NCBI RefSeq assembly: GCF_018449655.1
Contig: NZ_JAAVUX010000020.1
Location: forward strand, 35,337 to 99,336
DNA length: 64,000 bases
Reading direction: 5' to 3'
From: Pseudomonas sp. dw_358
GTDB lineage: Bacteria; Pseudomonadota; Gammaproteobacteria; Pseudomonadales; Pseudomonadaceae
The position numbers and the translations under genes were made by a program. Numbering within the stretch: position 1 is the first letter of the stretch; every line of letters begins with the position of its first letter. A model generated the notes under the pieces. That model searched no databases. It had not been told where the DNA came from and worked only from the letters and a program-made list of their open reading frames with translations. Shown in pieces: positions 44,518 to 53,970 of the stretch.

Positions 44518-45622
44518 AACCCTGCTGACGCTGGCCTGCGGCGCCCTGATACCACCGGTGTGGGCGGCTGCCCCGCCGGATTCACCTCAGGTTCAGGTGG
44601 CGGCCAGCCTGCAGAGGGAGGCGTCCGGCGTGGTGGTGACCGATGACAATCGGATGTTTCTCACAATACCCCGGGTCGGCGTCAACCACGGCGACCCGTC
44701 GGTGGTGGAAATCGTCAATGGCCAACCGGTGGCCTTTCCCGATGCGGCGCACACCGTGCCATCCGACCAACCCCTGGCCGACTGGCTGGTGTCGCCGTTG
44801 GGCATGACCCTGGCCGGCAACACCCTCTGGGTGCTGGACGAAGGCAAGCGGGCAGGGGTCGACGGCATTCCCGAAGGTTCCGCCAAACTGGTTGGCATCG
44901 ACATCCCGTCACGTCAGGTGATCAAGACCATCATCTTCCACAAGCCGTTCCTGCGCGACACCGAGCAGCTCAACGACCTGCGGATCGACCCCAGCCATGG
45001 CGCCCAAGGCACGGTGTACATCTCCAATAACGGCTTCAACAAGCCAGACAGTTCACTGATCGTGGTGGACATTGCCAGCGGCAAGATGCGCGAGCTGTTC
45101 CACAATCAACCGCAAGTGTCGGCAGCCCCGGGCTACATGACCTGGGTCGAGGGCCAGCCCCATGCCTATAGCGACGCCAAGCCCACCATGCCCCAGGGCG
45201 GCGTCAACGGCATCGAGTTGTCGCCGGATAATCAGACCCTGTACTGGACCATTCCGACCAACCCCGACGCCTACAGTCTGCCAACCCGCGTGTTGAGCGA
45301 CTTCAGCCAGAGCGAAGCGCAGGTGCGCCAGGCTATCCATTACGAAGGCCAGACCGCTTCCAATGGCGGGATTACGGTGGACGGGCAGGGGCGCTTGTAT
45401 TTCGGCGACGCGTCGCGCTACGCCATTGTCAGCAAGGACAAGACCGGGCAGTTTTCCCTGGTCGCCCAGGACGGCAGGCTGATCTGGCCAGATGGTCTGT
45501 ATTACCGCAAGGGCTGGCTCTACGTGAGCATCGGCCAGTGGCAACGGGCACCGGGGCTGCACAATGGGCAGGACTTGCGCACGCCGCCCTATCAGGTGTT
45601 GAAGGTCAAGGTCGGGCCTTGA
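44504..45622 (+). CDS. Yellow/MRJP-family periplasmic protein (copy 2)
   Basis: A 372-residue secreted paralogue of the gene two places upstream. It has a signal peptide ending near PVWAA and the same propeller signatures (NTLWVLDEGKRAG, LNDLRIDPSHGAQGTVYISNNGF, QGGVNGIELSPDNQTLYW). The two copies clearly differ, so the duplication is old or they have distinct substrates. The ATG at 44504 lies inside the end of the aldo/keto reductase gene (14-bp overlap). Confidence 0.87.
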   Translation: MKNSKTLLTLACGALIPPVWAAAPPDSPQVQVAASLQREASGVVVTDDNRMFLTIPRVGVNHGDPSVVEIVNGQPVAFPDAAHTVPSDQPLADWLVSPLGMTLAGNTLWVLDEGKRAGVDGIPEGSAKLVGIDIPSRQVIKTIIFHKPFLRDTEQLNDLRIDPSHGAQGTVYISNNGFNKPDSSLIVVDIASGKMRELFHNQPQVSAAPGYMTWVEGQPHAYSDAKPTMPQGGVNGIELSPDNQTLYWTIPTNPDAYSLPTRVLSDFSQSEAQVRQAIHYEGQTASNGGITVDGQGRLYFGDASRYAIVSKDKTGQFSLVAQDGRLIWPDGLYYRKGWLYVSIGQWQRAPGLHNGQDLRTPPYQVLKVKVGP

Positions 45623-45656
45623 ACCTGCGCGCGCTCGTTCCAACGGGGTCAGGAAA

Positions 45657-47657
45657 TCAATGCATGCCCCGAGGAATGGTCTTCAACAGATCCTCCGGGG
45701 TGATGTGTCCGACCACCTGCTTGACCCCGCTCCCCGGCAACGGCAGGTCCAGAATGTGCCCCTTCATCTTGCCGATCACGTGCATCTCGCACGGTTTGCA
45801 GTCGAACTTCAGGGTCAGCACCTCGTCCCCGTGAATCAGCTGCATCGGCGCGACCTTGGTGCGCACGCCAGTGACACCCTTGGCCTGCTTGGGGCACAGA
45901 TTGAAGGAGAAACGCAGGCAGTGCTTGGTGATCATCACCGGCACTTCACCGGTTTCCTCATGGGCCTCGTAGGCCGCGTCGATCAGTTTGACCCCATGGC
46001 GGTGGTAGAAATCCCGGGCCTTCTGATTGTAGACGTTGGCCAGGAACGAGAGGTGAGACTCTGGGTACACCGGCGGCGGCGAGGTCTCCGCCTTGCGCCC
46101 GCCACGGGGATGGGCTGACACGCGGGCGGCGGTCAAGGCTTCAATCACTTCGCGGCGCAGCGCCTTGAGCTGGGAGTTGGGGATGAAGAACGCCTGGGGT
46201 GCGTCCAGCTTGACCGCCGTGGCGTGGTAGTCGGTGGTGCCCAACTGGCCGAGCAGGTCACGCAGTTGGTCCAACGCCTGACCCGGCTTGTTGGCCACAC
46301 CGAACGGGCCGTCCAGGGTCACGCTGGCACTCACGCCTTCTTCACTGGTGGCAGTCAGTTGCAGACGCTGCTCGTCCAGGCTGACGGCCCAGACCAGGCC
46401 GACCCGACGTTCGGCGGAGGTCCGTTGCAACGCTTGCTGCCAGTTGTGATCGAGGTTGCGATTGAGCGGTTGACCGGGCCGGACTTTCTGCAAGGCCGGC
46501 GGCATCTCGTTGGGCTCGACGCGGTAGCGATAGCGCGTTTGGCCATCCTCTTCGTACTCGCCCTGAGGCGAAACGATATTGGCGCGAAAACCCACCACCT
46601 CGCGCTTGACCAGCACATTGAGGCCGTCGCCATTGGACAGCGGCTCCTGGGTCACCACTTGCAGATGACGCTTGCCCACCGCTTCGAGTCTACCCACCGG
46701 CAGGCCGGTGAAGGTCGGCGTGTCGAAGGCACCGATGTCGATCTTGCGCTCGCTGACGAAGTAATCGGTGCTGCCGCGATGGAAGGTCTTGTCCGGGTCC
46801 GGCACGAAAAAGTGCGCCGTGCGCCCGCTGGAAGCACGGGCAAGGTCCGGGCGGTCTTCGAGCACGGCGTCGAGGCGCTGACGGTAATAGGCGGTGATGT
46901 TCTTCACATAGCCCATATCCTTGTAGCGCCCTTCGATCTTGAACGAGCGCACGCCGGCTTCGACCAGGGCGCGGATGTTGGCGCTCTGGTTGTTGTCTTT
47001 CATCGACAGCAGGTGCTTTTCATAGGCGACCACGCGGCCCTGATCATCCTTGAGGGTGTAGGGCAGGCGGCAAGCCTGGGAGCAATCGCCGCGGTTGGCG
47101 CTGCGGCCGGTGTGGGCATGGGAAATATTGCACTGCCCGGAAAACGCCACGCACAGGGCACCGTGAATGAAGAACTCGATCGTCGCGTCCGTGGCCGCGC
47201 TGATGGCACCGATCTCGCCCAGGTCCAGCTCTCGGGCCAGCACCAGTTGGGAGAAGCCGGCCTGATCCAGGAATTTCGCCCGCTCCAGGGTGCGGATGTC
47301 AGTCTGGGTGCTGGCGTGCAGTTCGATGGGCGGGATGTCCAGCTCCATGATCCCCAGGTCCTGGACGATCAAGGCATCGACACCCGCGTCGTACAGCTGA
47401 TGGATCAGCTGCCTCGCCGGTTCCAGCTCATTGTCGTGGAGGATGGTGTTGATCGTGGTGAAGACCCGGGCATGGTAGCGGTGGGCGAACGCCACCAGGC
47501 TGGCGATATCGCTGACTTCGTTGCTGGCATTGTGCCGGGCGCCGAAGCTGGGGCCGCCGATGTAGATGGCATCGGCGCCGTGAAGGATGGCTTCGCGGGC
47601 GATTTCAACGTCGCGCGCGGGGCTGAGCAGTTCCAGGTGATGTTCAGGCAGAGACAT
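45657..47657 (-). CDS. rlhA: 23S rRNA C2501 hydroxylase RlhA (U32 peptidase family)
   Basis: A 666-residue U32-family protein closely matching E. coli RlhA (YdcP) along its length. LELLSPARDVEIAREAILHGADAIYIGG, the cysteine-rich SANRGDCSQACRLPYTL and the C-terminal KHCLRFSFNLCPKQAKG with CKPCEMHVIGK hold the expected Fe-S and Cys residues. RlhA makes 5-hydroxycytidine at position 2501 of 23S rRNA. It is a single-gene unit and converges on the MRJP operon. Confidence 0.93.
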   Translation of the reverse strand: MSLPEHHLELLSPARDVEIAREAILHGADAIYIGGPSFGARHNASNEVSDIASLVAFAHRYHARVFTTINTILHDNELEPARQLIHQLYDAGVDALIVQDLGIMELDIPPIELHASTQTDIRTLERAKFLDQAGFSQLVLARELDLGEIGAISAATDATIEFFIHGALCVAFSGQCNISHAHTGRSANRGDCSQACRLPYTLKDDQGRVVAYEKHLLSMKDNNQSANIRALVEAGVRSFKIEGRYKDMGYVKNITAYYRQRLDAVLEDRPDLARASSGRTAHFFVPDPDKTFHRGSTDYFVSERKIDIGAFDTPTFTGLPVGRLEAVGKRHLQVVTQEPLSNGDGLNVLVKREVVGFRANIVSPQGEYEEDGQTRYRYRVEPNEMPPALQKVRPGQPLNRNLDHNWQQALQRTSAERRVGLVWAVSLDEQRLQLTATSEEGVSASVTLDGPFGVANKPGQALDQLRDLLGQLGTTDYHATAVKLDAPQAFFIPNSQLKALRREVIEALTAARVSAHPRGGRKAETSPPPVYPESHLSFLANVYNQKARDFYHRHGVKLIDAAYEAHEETGEVPVMITKHCLRFSFNLCPKQAKGVTGVRTKVAPMQLIHGDEVLTLKFDCKPCEMHVIGKMKGHILDLPLPGSGVKQVVGHITPEDLLKTIPRGMH

Positions 47658-47728
47658 GGCTATAGGTCGGCAAGGTCACGGACGAGCCGCACAGTGTAGC
47701 GGCTAAACGTCGCACCAGCACCTGCCCG

Positions 47729-48109
47729 TCAGCCTTTCGCCGCCATGGCGGTGACTTCCACGCGCATGCCGTCGACTGCCAACGTGGCCACGCCCACGGC
47801 AGCACGCACCGGCCAGGGTTTGGCAAAAAAGCGCTGGTAGACTTCGTTGAAGGCCAGTCGGTCGGCCATGTCGGTGAGGTAGATGGTCAGGTGCAAAACC
47901 CGGTCCAGACCACTCCCGGCTTTTTCCAGGGCGACTTTCAGGGCCTGCAGGGTGCATTCGCTCTGCGCAGTGATGTCGCCCAGTTCCAGGCTGCCATCGG
48001 CATGAGTCGGAATCTGGGTGGACACCAGGATACCGTTGAATTCGGCCACGTCGGAGGAGATCGAGTCGGAGTCCGGGTCGGGGGTATAAATGATGTCGGT
48101 GTGCGCCAT
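47729..48109 (-). CDS. RidA-family protein
   Basis: A 126-residue RidA/YjgF/UK114-family protein. DSISSDVAEFNGILVSTQIP, NEVYQRFF and RAAVGVATLAVDGMRVEVTAMA fit the family. The conserved Arg that binds reactive enamine intermediates in true RidA appears as RAAVGVA. It probably removes enamine or imine intermediates, though divergent members do other things. The ATG at 48109 follows AGAGG. Confidence 0.88.
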   Translation of the reverse strand: MAHTDIIYTPDPDSDSISSDVAEFNGILVSTQIPTHADGSLELGDITAQSECTLQALKVALEKAGSGLDRVLHLTIYLTDMADRLAFNEVYQRFFAKPWPVRAAVGVATLAVDGMRVEVTAMAAKG

Positions 48110-48158
48110 AACGGCCTCTTGGCAAGGGTCAAGAGGCCGATTGTACAGCAAGGTCCGA

Positions 48159-49784
48159 CTAGACCTTGAACCGCGCTACCAACTGATTGAGGTTGATCGC
48201 CAGGTTGGACATCTCGTTGCAGGCGCTGGCCGTCTCGCTGCCGGCAGCGGCGCTTTGCGAAGACAGCTCGCGGATGCTGGTGAGGTTGCGGTCGACTTCC
48301 CGGGCCACCTGGGCCTGCTCCTCGGAGGCCGTGGCGATGAGCATGTTGCGGTCGTTGATCTGGGTGATGGCTGCGGCGATCTGGCGCAACGACGCATCGG
48401 CGTTCTGGGCCACGGCGATGGAGGTGGCGGCCATGTCGGTGCTCAGGCTCATGGCGCTCACGGCCTGGCTGGAGTCGCCTTGAATGGCGCTGATCATCTG
48501 CTCGATTTCCTGGGTCGACTGCTGGGTCCGGTGGGCGAGGGCACGAACCTCGTCGGCCACCACCGCAAAACCGCGCCCCTGCTCGCCGGCACGGGCGGCC
48601 TCGATGGCCGCGTTCAAGGCCAGCAGGTTAGTCTGCTCGGCGATGGCGCGAATCACTTCGACGACCTTGCCGATATCCTGGGCACGGCTGGAGAGTGCCT
48701 TGACCTGGTTGCCGGTCATGGCGACGTTGCCCGCCAGGCCTTCGATGGATTTGAGGGTCTGGGCGACGTTGTCGATCCCGGTGCGGGTGTAATTCTGCGA
48801 CTCACGGGACGCCTGGGCGGCGGCTTCGGCGTTGCGGGCCACCTCGTCCACAGCGGCGCTCATTTCGGTCACGGCGGTGGCTGCCTGGTTGACTTCATCG
48901 TTCTGGCGCACCAGGCCGCGGCTGGCTTCCTCGGTCACTGCGGTCATTTCTTCCGAGGCCGAGGCCAGTTGGGTCGAGGAGTCGGCAATGTGGGCGATGG
49001 TGTCGCGCAGGTTGGTCTGCATCTTCGCCAGAGCCGCCAGCAGGCGCCCGGCCTCATCGCGGCCACTGATCTCGATTTCCCGAGACAGGTCGCTGCTGGC
49101 AATGCGCTCGGCCACCGCCAGGGCGGCGCTGATGGGCGAGGTGATGCTGCGGGTCAGCAGGGTGGCAAGCAGCACGGTGAGCAGCACCGCGCAGACCACC
49201 AGGGTAATCACCAGGGTGGTGCCACTGGAGTAGACCGAGGCGGCATTGATGCCGGACTGTCTGGCACCGTCGTCGTTGAGGGTGGTCAGGTGGGCGATCT
49301 GGTCCATCAGGCTGTTGGTCAGCGGGCGGATACCGGTCTTGATCAAATCCTGCAAGGCGGCGGTATCACCGGCACGCATCAGCGGCTCGAAACGGTCCAG
49401 TTGCTTGCCGTAGGCGTCGGATGTGTCCTTGAGGGTCTGATAGAGCGCGCGGTCGCTGTCATTCGCCACCAGGGCTTCGTAGCCGCGCACAGCGTCGAAG
49501 TAGCCGGCGCGAAGGCCGCCGAACAGGTTGATACTCTCGGTGCGGGTCTGCGGGTCGATGGTAAAGCTGACCCGCATGCTTTCCAGGCGCAGGCGCAACA
49601 GGCCGGCGTTCATCTTCCCGGTCTGGCGCACGCTGGCCATCCAATTGGTTTCCACATCTTGCTCGGCCCCGCGCAGCTTGCCCATCTGCACATAGGCCAC
49701 CGCACCCAGCGCAAAGACCAACAGCACAATCAGGGAAAAAAACACGGCCGCACGTGGGGCCAGGTTCATCGTACGGATATTCAT
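48159..49784 (-). CDS. methyl-accepting chemotaxis protein
   Basis: A 541-residue transmembrane chemoreceptor: first membrane helix (about 10-33), a roughly 155-residue four-helix-bundle periplasmic ligand domain, second helix (about 190-210), HAMP (about 212-265) and a long cytoplasmic signalling coiled coil containing EQTNLLALNAAIEAARAGEQ. It signals through CheA/CheW to the flagellar motor. The ligand is unknown. No che genes are nearby. Confidence 0.95.
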   Translation of the reverse strand: MNIRTMNLAPRAAVFFSLIVLLVFALGAVAYVQMGKLRGAEQDVETNWMASVRQTGKMNAGLLRLRLESMRVSFTIDPQTRTESINLFGGLRAGYFDAVRGYEALVANDSDRALYQTLKDTSDAYGKQLDRFEPLMRAGDTAALQDLIKTGIRPLTNSLMDQIAHLTTLNDDGARQSGINAASVYSSGTTLVITLVVCAVLLTVLLATLLTRSITSPISAALAVAERIASSDLSREIEISGRDEAGRLLAALAKMQTNLRDTIAHIADSSTQLASASEEMTAVTEEASRGLVRQNDEVNQAATAVTEMSAAVDEVARNAEAAAQASRESQNYTRTGIDNVAQTLKSIEGLAGNVAMTGNQVKALSSRAQDIGKVVEVIRAIAEQTNLLALNAAIEAARAGEQGRGFAVVADEVRALAHRTQQSTQEIEQMISAIQGDSSQAVSAMSLSTDMAATSIAVAQNADASLRQIAAAITQINDRNMLIATASEEQAQVAREVDRNLTSIRELSSQSAAAGSETASACNEMSNLAINLNQLVARFKV

Positions 49785-49945
49785 GGGTTAACGCCTCGAT
49801 CACACGCCAGGCTCGGAAATTGGCCATTAGTCAAAGTATCGGCCCTGGATGAGCGGGCTTCATTCAGGCTGACGAGCGGCGCCGATGGGCCAAGGGCGTG
49901 AACCGGCGTATGATCTGCCCTTTGCCTGCTGCCCGAGACCTTTGG

Positions 49946-50617
49946 ATGTTCACCGTTCACGCCTTGCAGACCCCACCCGATGAAGCCCTGGAAAGCCAGG
50001 TCACCGAACTGGTGATCAATAACCTCACCGACATCAGCGCGGTCGCCATCGCACCGAGCAACCCCCTGTACCCGCTGTACCAGTACGGGGTCGGTCACGA
50101 GGTGCATCAATACCTGCAGACCATCGGTGGCAGTGGGGAAGTCACGGCCGAGCTGCTGGTGGCACTGGATGCCGACCAGCGTCTGCAAGGGTTTGCCCTG
50201 TACCTGCCGGTCAAGGGCGATGATCAGGCCTGTGCCTTGACCTATCTGGCGGTGGACGCCCGGCACCGACGCCAAGGCATCGCCCGGGCGCTCCTCGGTG
50301 AAATGACGCGCCGCTACCCCCATGCCGAGCTGGCCTGTGTCGTCTCCCGAGTCCCGTGGTTTCGCCGGCTGGGTTTTCAGGTACTCGGCGCGCGGGGCTC
50401 CCACGTGTGGATGAACACCCGCGACCAGGGCACCGACGGGCGGGTAGCGGTGCTGGACGTGGCGCCGATCTACCGCTCGCTGGAGGTGCGGCAGATCCAC
50501 GCGTACCTGCTCAAGCAGCACGGCAAGCGGGCCATGGTCGATGCCGAGAAACACCGCGACCGGCATCTGGACCAGCTCGCCCGGCAGGCGCGGGCATTCG
50601 TCCAGGCGCAGGGCTGA
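49946..50617 (+). CDS. GNAT-family N-acetyltransferase
   Basis: A 223-residue protein with a GNAT fold in its centre: LTYLAVDARHRRQGIARALLGEM is the acetyl-CoA-binding motif A (R/Q-x-x-G-x-G/A). The substrate is unknown. The start at 49946 (MFTVHAL) is chosen over an in-frame ATG at 49898 that lacks a ribosome site. It sits 4 bp before the TauE/SafE gene, so they form one operon ended by a terminator at 51522-51547. Confidence 0.85.
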   Translation: MFTVHALQTPPDEALESQVTELVINNLTDISAVAIAPSNPLYPLYQYGVGHEVHQYLQTIGGSGEVTAELLVALDADQRLQGFALYLPVKGDDQACALTYLAVDARHRRQGIARALLGEMTRRYPHAELACVVSRVPWFRRLGFQVLGARGSHVWMNTRDQGTDGRVAVLDVAPIYRSLEVRQIHAYLLKQHGKRAMVDAEKHRDRHLDQLARQARAFVQAQG

Positions 50618-50621
50618 GGCG

Positions 50622-51422
50622 ATGTGCCTGGCGTCGATTTTCGGTCTGTTCATCGGTCTGATCCTCGGCCTGACCGGCGCCGGCGGCGGCATCCTTGCGG
50701 TGCCGGCGCTGGTACTGGGGCTGGGCTGGACGATGACCCAGGCCGCACCGGTGGCATTGATGGCCGTAGGCGCGTCGGCGGCGGTGGGCGCCATCGACGG
50801 CCTGCGTAAAGGCCTGGTACGCTACCGCGCGGCCTTGCTGATGGCGGTGCTGGGCGGCGCCGGCACACCGCTGGGCCTGTACGTTGCCCATCGCTTGCCG
50901 CAGACCCTGCTGATGTCGCTGTTCAGCCTGGTGTTGGTGCTGGTCGCCATCCGCATGCACCGGCAATCCCGCGGCGCCGTGGGCGCCGGCGCGGAACACG
51001 ACTGGGAGCGCAAGAACTGCATGCTCGACCCCGGCACCGGACGGCTGCGCTGGACCCTGCGCTGCTCCCTGACCCTGGCCACGGTCGGCGCCTGCTGCGG
51101 GCTGTTGACCGGGCTGCTCGGGGTGGGTGGCGGCTTTCTGCTGGTGCCGGCCTTCAGGCAGCTGACCGACATCCGTCTGCATGGCATCGTCGCCACCTCG
51201 CTGATGGTCATCGCGCTGGTCTCGGCCATGGCCATTTTCGGCGCGCTGCGCGCCGGCATCGTCATCCCTGCAACCGGTGTCGCATTCATCGGCGCCAGTG
51301 TGCTGGGCATGGTGGCGGGGCGGCTGTGGGCCCCCCATGTGCCAGCGCGGGGGTTGCAGGAGGGGTTTGCCGGATTGTGCGTTGCGGTGGCGGGGTATCT
51401 GTTGTGGAAGGTGTGGGGCTGA
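50622..51422 (+). CDS. TauE/SafE (TSUP) family membrane transporter
   Basis: A 266-residue membrane protein with about eight segments and the duplicated TSUP signature (GLILGLTGAGGGILAVPALV and GLLTGLLGVGGGFLLVPAF). Family members export sulfite, sulfoacetate or other anions. GAGG precedes the ATG at 50622; earlier frame sequence is the end of the GNAT gene. The substrate cannot be assigned. Confidence 0.92.
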   Translation: MCLASIFGLFIGLILGLTGAGGGILAVPALVLGLGWTMTQAAPVALMAVGASAAVGAIDGLRKGLVRYRAALLMAVLGGAGTPLGLYVAHRLPQTLLMSLFSLVLVLVAIRMHRQSRGAVGAGAEHDWERKNCMLDPGTGRLRWTLRCSLTLATVGACCGLLTGLLGVGGGFLLVPAFRQLTDIRLHGIVATSLMVIALVSAMAIFGALRAGIVIPATGVAFIGASVLGMVAGRLWAPHVPARGLQEGFAGLCVAVAGYLLWKVWG

Positions 51423-51446
51423 CCGCTCGTTTGTCCAGCAAAGCGC

Positions 51447-51492
51447 GGGGCCGGCAACGTGGCAAGGTTTTCATGAAACCAATGCCGGCCCC
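51447..51492. repeat. 46-bp nested inverted repeat
   Basis: GGGGCCGGCA (51447-51456) pairs perfectly with TGCCGGCCCC (51483-51492). Inside it GGTTT (51466-51470) pairs with AAACC (51476-51480). It lies 24 bp after the TSUP stop and ahead of the T-tailed terminator. It is not followed by T residues itself. Confidence 0.65.
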
Positions 51493-51521
51493 GTCCGTCC
51501 AGATAGGACCCGTTCGGCCCG

Positions 51522-51547
51522 AATAGCCCCCGCGCGCTATTTTTTTT
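51522..51547 (+). terminator. rho-independent terminator of the GNAT-TSUP operon
   Basis: AATAGC, an 8-base GC loop and GCTATT are followed by a run of T residues (51541-51547). It isolates poxB from the genes upstream, so the poxB promoter must lie between 51548 and 51625. Confidence 0.8.
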
Positions 51548-51625
51548 GCCGACACGGATTCTAGATTCCTGCGCTGGCGACCTTTCACTGTAACGGCCCA
51601 GCCTTTTCCCTGCGGAGCACACGAC

Positions 51626-53350
51626 ATGAGCAGAACAGTGGCGGATTTTCTTGCCCAGGCCCTGGAGCAAGTGGGCGTCAAACGGATCTACGGCGTGGTG
51701 GGCGACTCCCTCAACGGCTTTACCGACTCTCTGCGCCAGCGTGACAACATGCGCTGGATACACATGCGCAACGAGGAGGCCGCAGCATTCGCGGCCGGCG
51801 CCGAAGCCCACCTGACCGGTGAGCTGGCGGTGTGTGCCGGCAGTTGCGGCCCGGGCAATCTGCATTTGATCAACGGCCTGTTCGATGCGCACCGCAGCCG
51901 AGTGCCGGTGCTGGCCATCGCCGCGCACATTCCCAGCAGCGAAATCGGCATCGATTATTTCCAGGCCACCCACCCGGAAAGCCTGTTCAAAGAGTGCAGC
52001 CACTACGTCGAGCTGGTGTCCCACGCCGAACAGCTGCCCCAGGTGCTCAAGCGCGCCATGCGCACCGCCATTGCCCGCAAAGGGGTGGCGGTGGTGGTGC
52101 TGCCGGGGGACGTCGCGCTGCAGCCGATCAAGGCCCAGGTGCCGACCTGGCTGCTCCCCACCGAGCCGGTGATTCGGCCCCAGGACGAGGACCTCGCGCA
52201 ACTGGCCGAGCTGTTGAACGGTGCGCAGAAGATCACCCTGTTGTGCGGTGCGGGCTGTGCCGGGGCCCACGCCGAGGTGCTGGCCCTGGCGGAAAAGCTC
52301 AAGGCCCCTATTGTTCACGCCTTGCGCGGCAAGGAGCACGTGGAGTACGACAACCCCTATGACGTCGGCATGACAGGGCTGATCGGTTTCGCTTCCGGTT
52401 ACGGCGCCATGAAGCACTGCGACACCCTGGTGATGCTGGGCACTGACTTTCCGTACCGCCAGTTCTACCCAGAGCAAGCCCGCATCGTGCAGATCGACCT
52501 GCGCGCCGAAGCGCTGGGCAACCGTTGCAGCCTGGACATCGGCCTGGTCGGGCATGTGCAACAGACCCTCCAGGCGCTGCTGCCACGACTTACTGAACAC
52601 ACTGATCGCAGCCACCTGGACAGTGCCCTGGCGGATTATCAGGCGACTCGCAAGAACCTCGATGCTTTGGCCGAAAGCGGCCCGCACAGCACGCGGATCC
52701 ATCCGCAGTACGTCAGCCGAATGGTCAGCGAACTGGCAGCCGACGACGCCATCTTCACCTGCGATGTCGGTACGCCCACGGCCTGGGCCGCCCGCTACCT
52801 GAAGATGAACGGCCGTCGTCGACTGATCGGATCGTTCAACCACGGCTCCATGGCCAACGCCATGCTACAAGCCATCGGCGCCCAGGCGGCCTATCCAGGT
52901 CGGCAGGTGGTGTCGTTGTCGGGCGATGGCGGTTTCGCGATGATGATGGGGGATTTTCTGACGTTGGCCCAGGTTGGGCTGCCGGTGAAAATCGTGGTGC
53001 TCAATAACGGCACCCTGGGATTCGTCGAAATGGAAATGAAGGCCAACGGTTTTGTCGACACCGGCTGCGACCTCATCAACCCGAACTTTGCGGCCATGGC
53101 CCAGGCCATCGGCATAAAGGGCATTCGCGTCGAGAAGCCGCAGGATCTGGCCGGCGCCCTCAAAGAAGCCTTCAGCCACGATGGGCCGGTGCTGGTCGAT
53201 GTCGTCAGTGAAAGACAGGAGCTGATCATGCCGCCGAAAACCACCTTCAATGAAGCTCAGGGGTTTGGCCTGTTCATGTTGCGAGCGGTACTGGATGGGC
53301 GGGCCAAGCAGCTGATCGACCTGACCAAGGTCAATTTCCTCGGTCGTTGA
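51626..53350 (+). CDS. poxB: pyruvate dehydrogenase (quinone)/PoxB-like
   Basis: A 574-residue thiamine diphosphate enzyme of the PoxB type, oxidising pyruvate to acetate and CO2 with electrons passed to ubiquinone. It has the three-domain fold: N-terminal pyrimidine-binding with RNEEAAAFAAGAEA, a central FAD-binding domain, and a C-terminal TPP motif GDGGFAMMMGDF to VVLNNGTLGFVEMEM. A GGAG site lies upstream of the ATG. PoxB is usually a stationary-phase gene; a CTAGAT-like -10 at about 51561 could be RpoS-type, which is tentative. Confidence 0.94.
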   Translation: MSRTVADFLAQALEQVGVKRIYGVVGDSLNGFTDSLRQRDNMRWIHMRNEEAAAFAAGAEAHLTGELAVCAGSCGPGNLHLINGLFDAHRSRVPVLAIAAHIPSSEIGIDYFQATHPESLFKECSHYVELVSHAEQLPQVLKRAMRTAIARKGVAVVVLPGDVALQPIKAQVPTWLLPTEPVIRPQDEDLAQLAELLNGAQKITLLCGAGCAGAHAEVLALAEKLKAPIVHALRGKEHVEYDNPYDVGMTGLIGFASGYGAMKHCDTLVMLGTDFPYRQFYPEQARIVQIDLRAEALGNRCSLDIGLVGHVQQTLQALLPRLTEHTDRSHLDSALADYQATRKNLDALAESGPHSTRIHPQYVSRMVSELAADDAIFTCDVGTPTAWAARYLKMNGRRRLIGSFNHGSMANAMLQAIGAQAAYPGRQVVSLSGDGGFAMMMGDFLTLAQVGLPVKIVVLNNGTLGFVEMEMKANGFVDTGCDLINPNFAAMAQAIGIKGIRVEKPQDLAGALKEAFSHDGPVLVDVVSERQELIMPPKTTFNEAQGFGLFMLRAVLDGRAKQLIDLTKVNFLGR

Positions 53351-53428
53351 AGAGGCAACACAACGAGGCGTTGCTTGATAAGACCAGGTTCAAGCACGCC
53401 TTTGCGCCAGCCATGGGCTCATGGTCGA

Positions 53429-53701
53429 TCAGCCGTTCTGGCAGCTGCTGTTGTTAGGCGAGAACTCGAGGTAGCTCAAGGTGTGTTCGGCACCTTTGCT
53501 GTCCTGGTAGGTCATGTGGGTTTTCACCGGGTTGCATTCGCCGACGCTGGAGGCATCATGGGTGATGCTGAGCACCTTGGCCACGTCCAGGTGCTCGTAA
53601 AGGCTGGTGGGCGCACTGTCCGGGATGCCGTTCTTGGTGTTGCCGGCGGCCGAAGCCATTGCACTGACGAGCATCAAAGCGGCAATCATCGCGTATTTCA
53701 T
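53429..53701 (-). CDS. DUF2790 secreted protein
   Basis: A 90-residue protein with a signal peptide (ending near AMASA) and the DUF2790 pattern (HLDVAKVLSITHDAS, CNPVKTHMTYQDSKGAEHTLSYLEF) with two conserved Cys that may form a disulfide. The family is small, secreted and largely limited to Pseudomonas, often in many copies, with roles proposed in copper or stress responses. The ATG at 53701 follows GAGGT. A single-gene unit. Confidence 0.88.
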   Translation of the reverse strand: MKYAMIAALMLVSAMASAAGNTKNGIPDSAPTSLYEHLDVAKVLSITHDASSVGECNPVKTHMTYQDSKGAEHTLSYLEFSPNNSSCQNG

Positions 53702-53970
53702 GGAAGGTCTACCTCAAGGCGGGATGGGTAACAAGGCAAGACGATCATTCGCTTGCCTTGTGTAGTGATTATGACCTCTGGGGGAAGTTCGCGGAAATTC
53801 ACCAACGGCATAGTGGCTATTGCTAGCAGCGATGATAGCCCTGTCTACCCTCTGCCGCTGGCCTTGCACCCCCGCCTGTTGCGCGTGCTGGAAGCGCGGC
53901 GGGTGGTGCCACTGGGCAGCCCGCTCGGTCCAGGCGCCGAGAATCTCGCCTGGGCGCCGCACGCGACTCC

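Noticed and set aside
46224..47699. 491-codon plus frame opposite rlhA
   Set aside because: Antisense shadow of a gene that aligns end to end with RlhA.
48090..49901. 603-codon plus frame opposite the chemoreceptor
   Set aside because: Gly/His-rich antisense shadow without domains.
50822..52843. 673-codon minus frame across TSUP and poxB
   Set aside because: Spans two real genes and a terminator on the other strand.
53702..53970. Small frames in the gap between DUF2790 and the lipoprotein
   Set aside because: Overlapping frames on both strands, no ribosome site, no protein-like composition.
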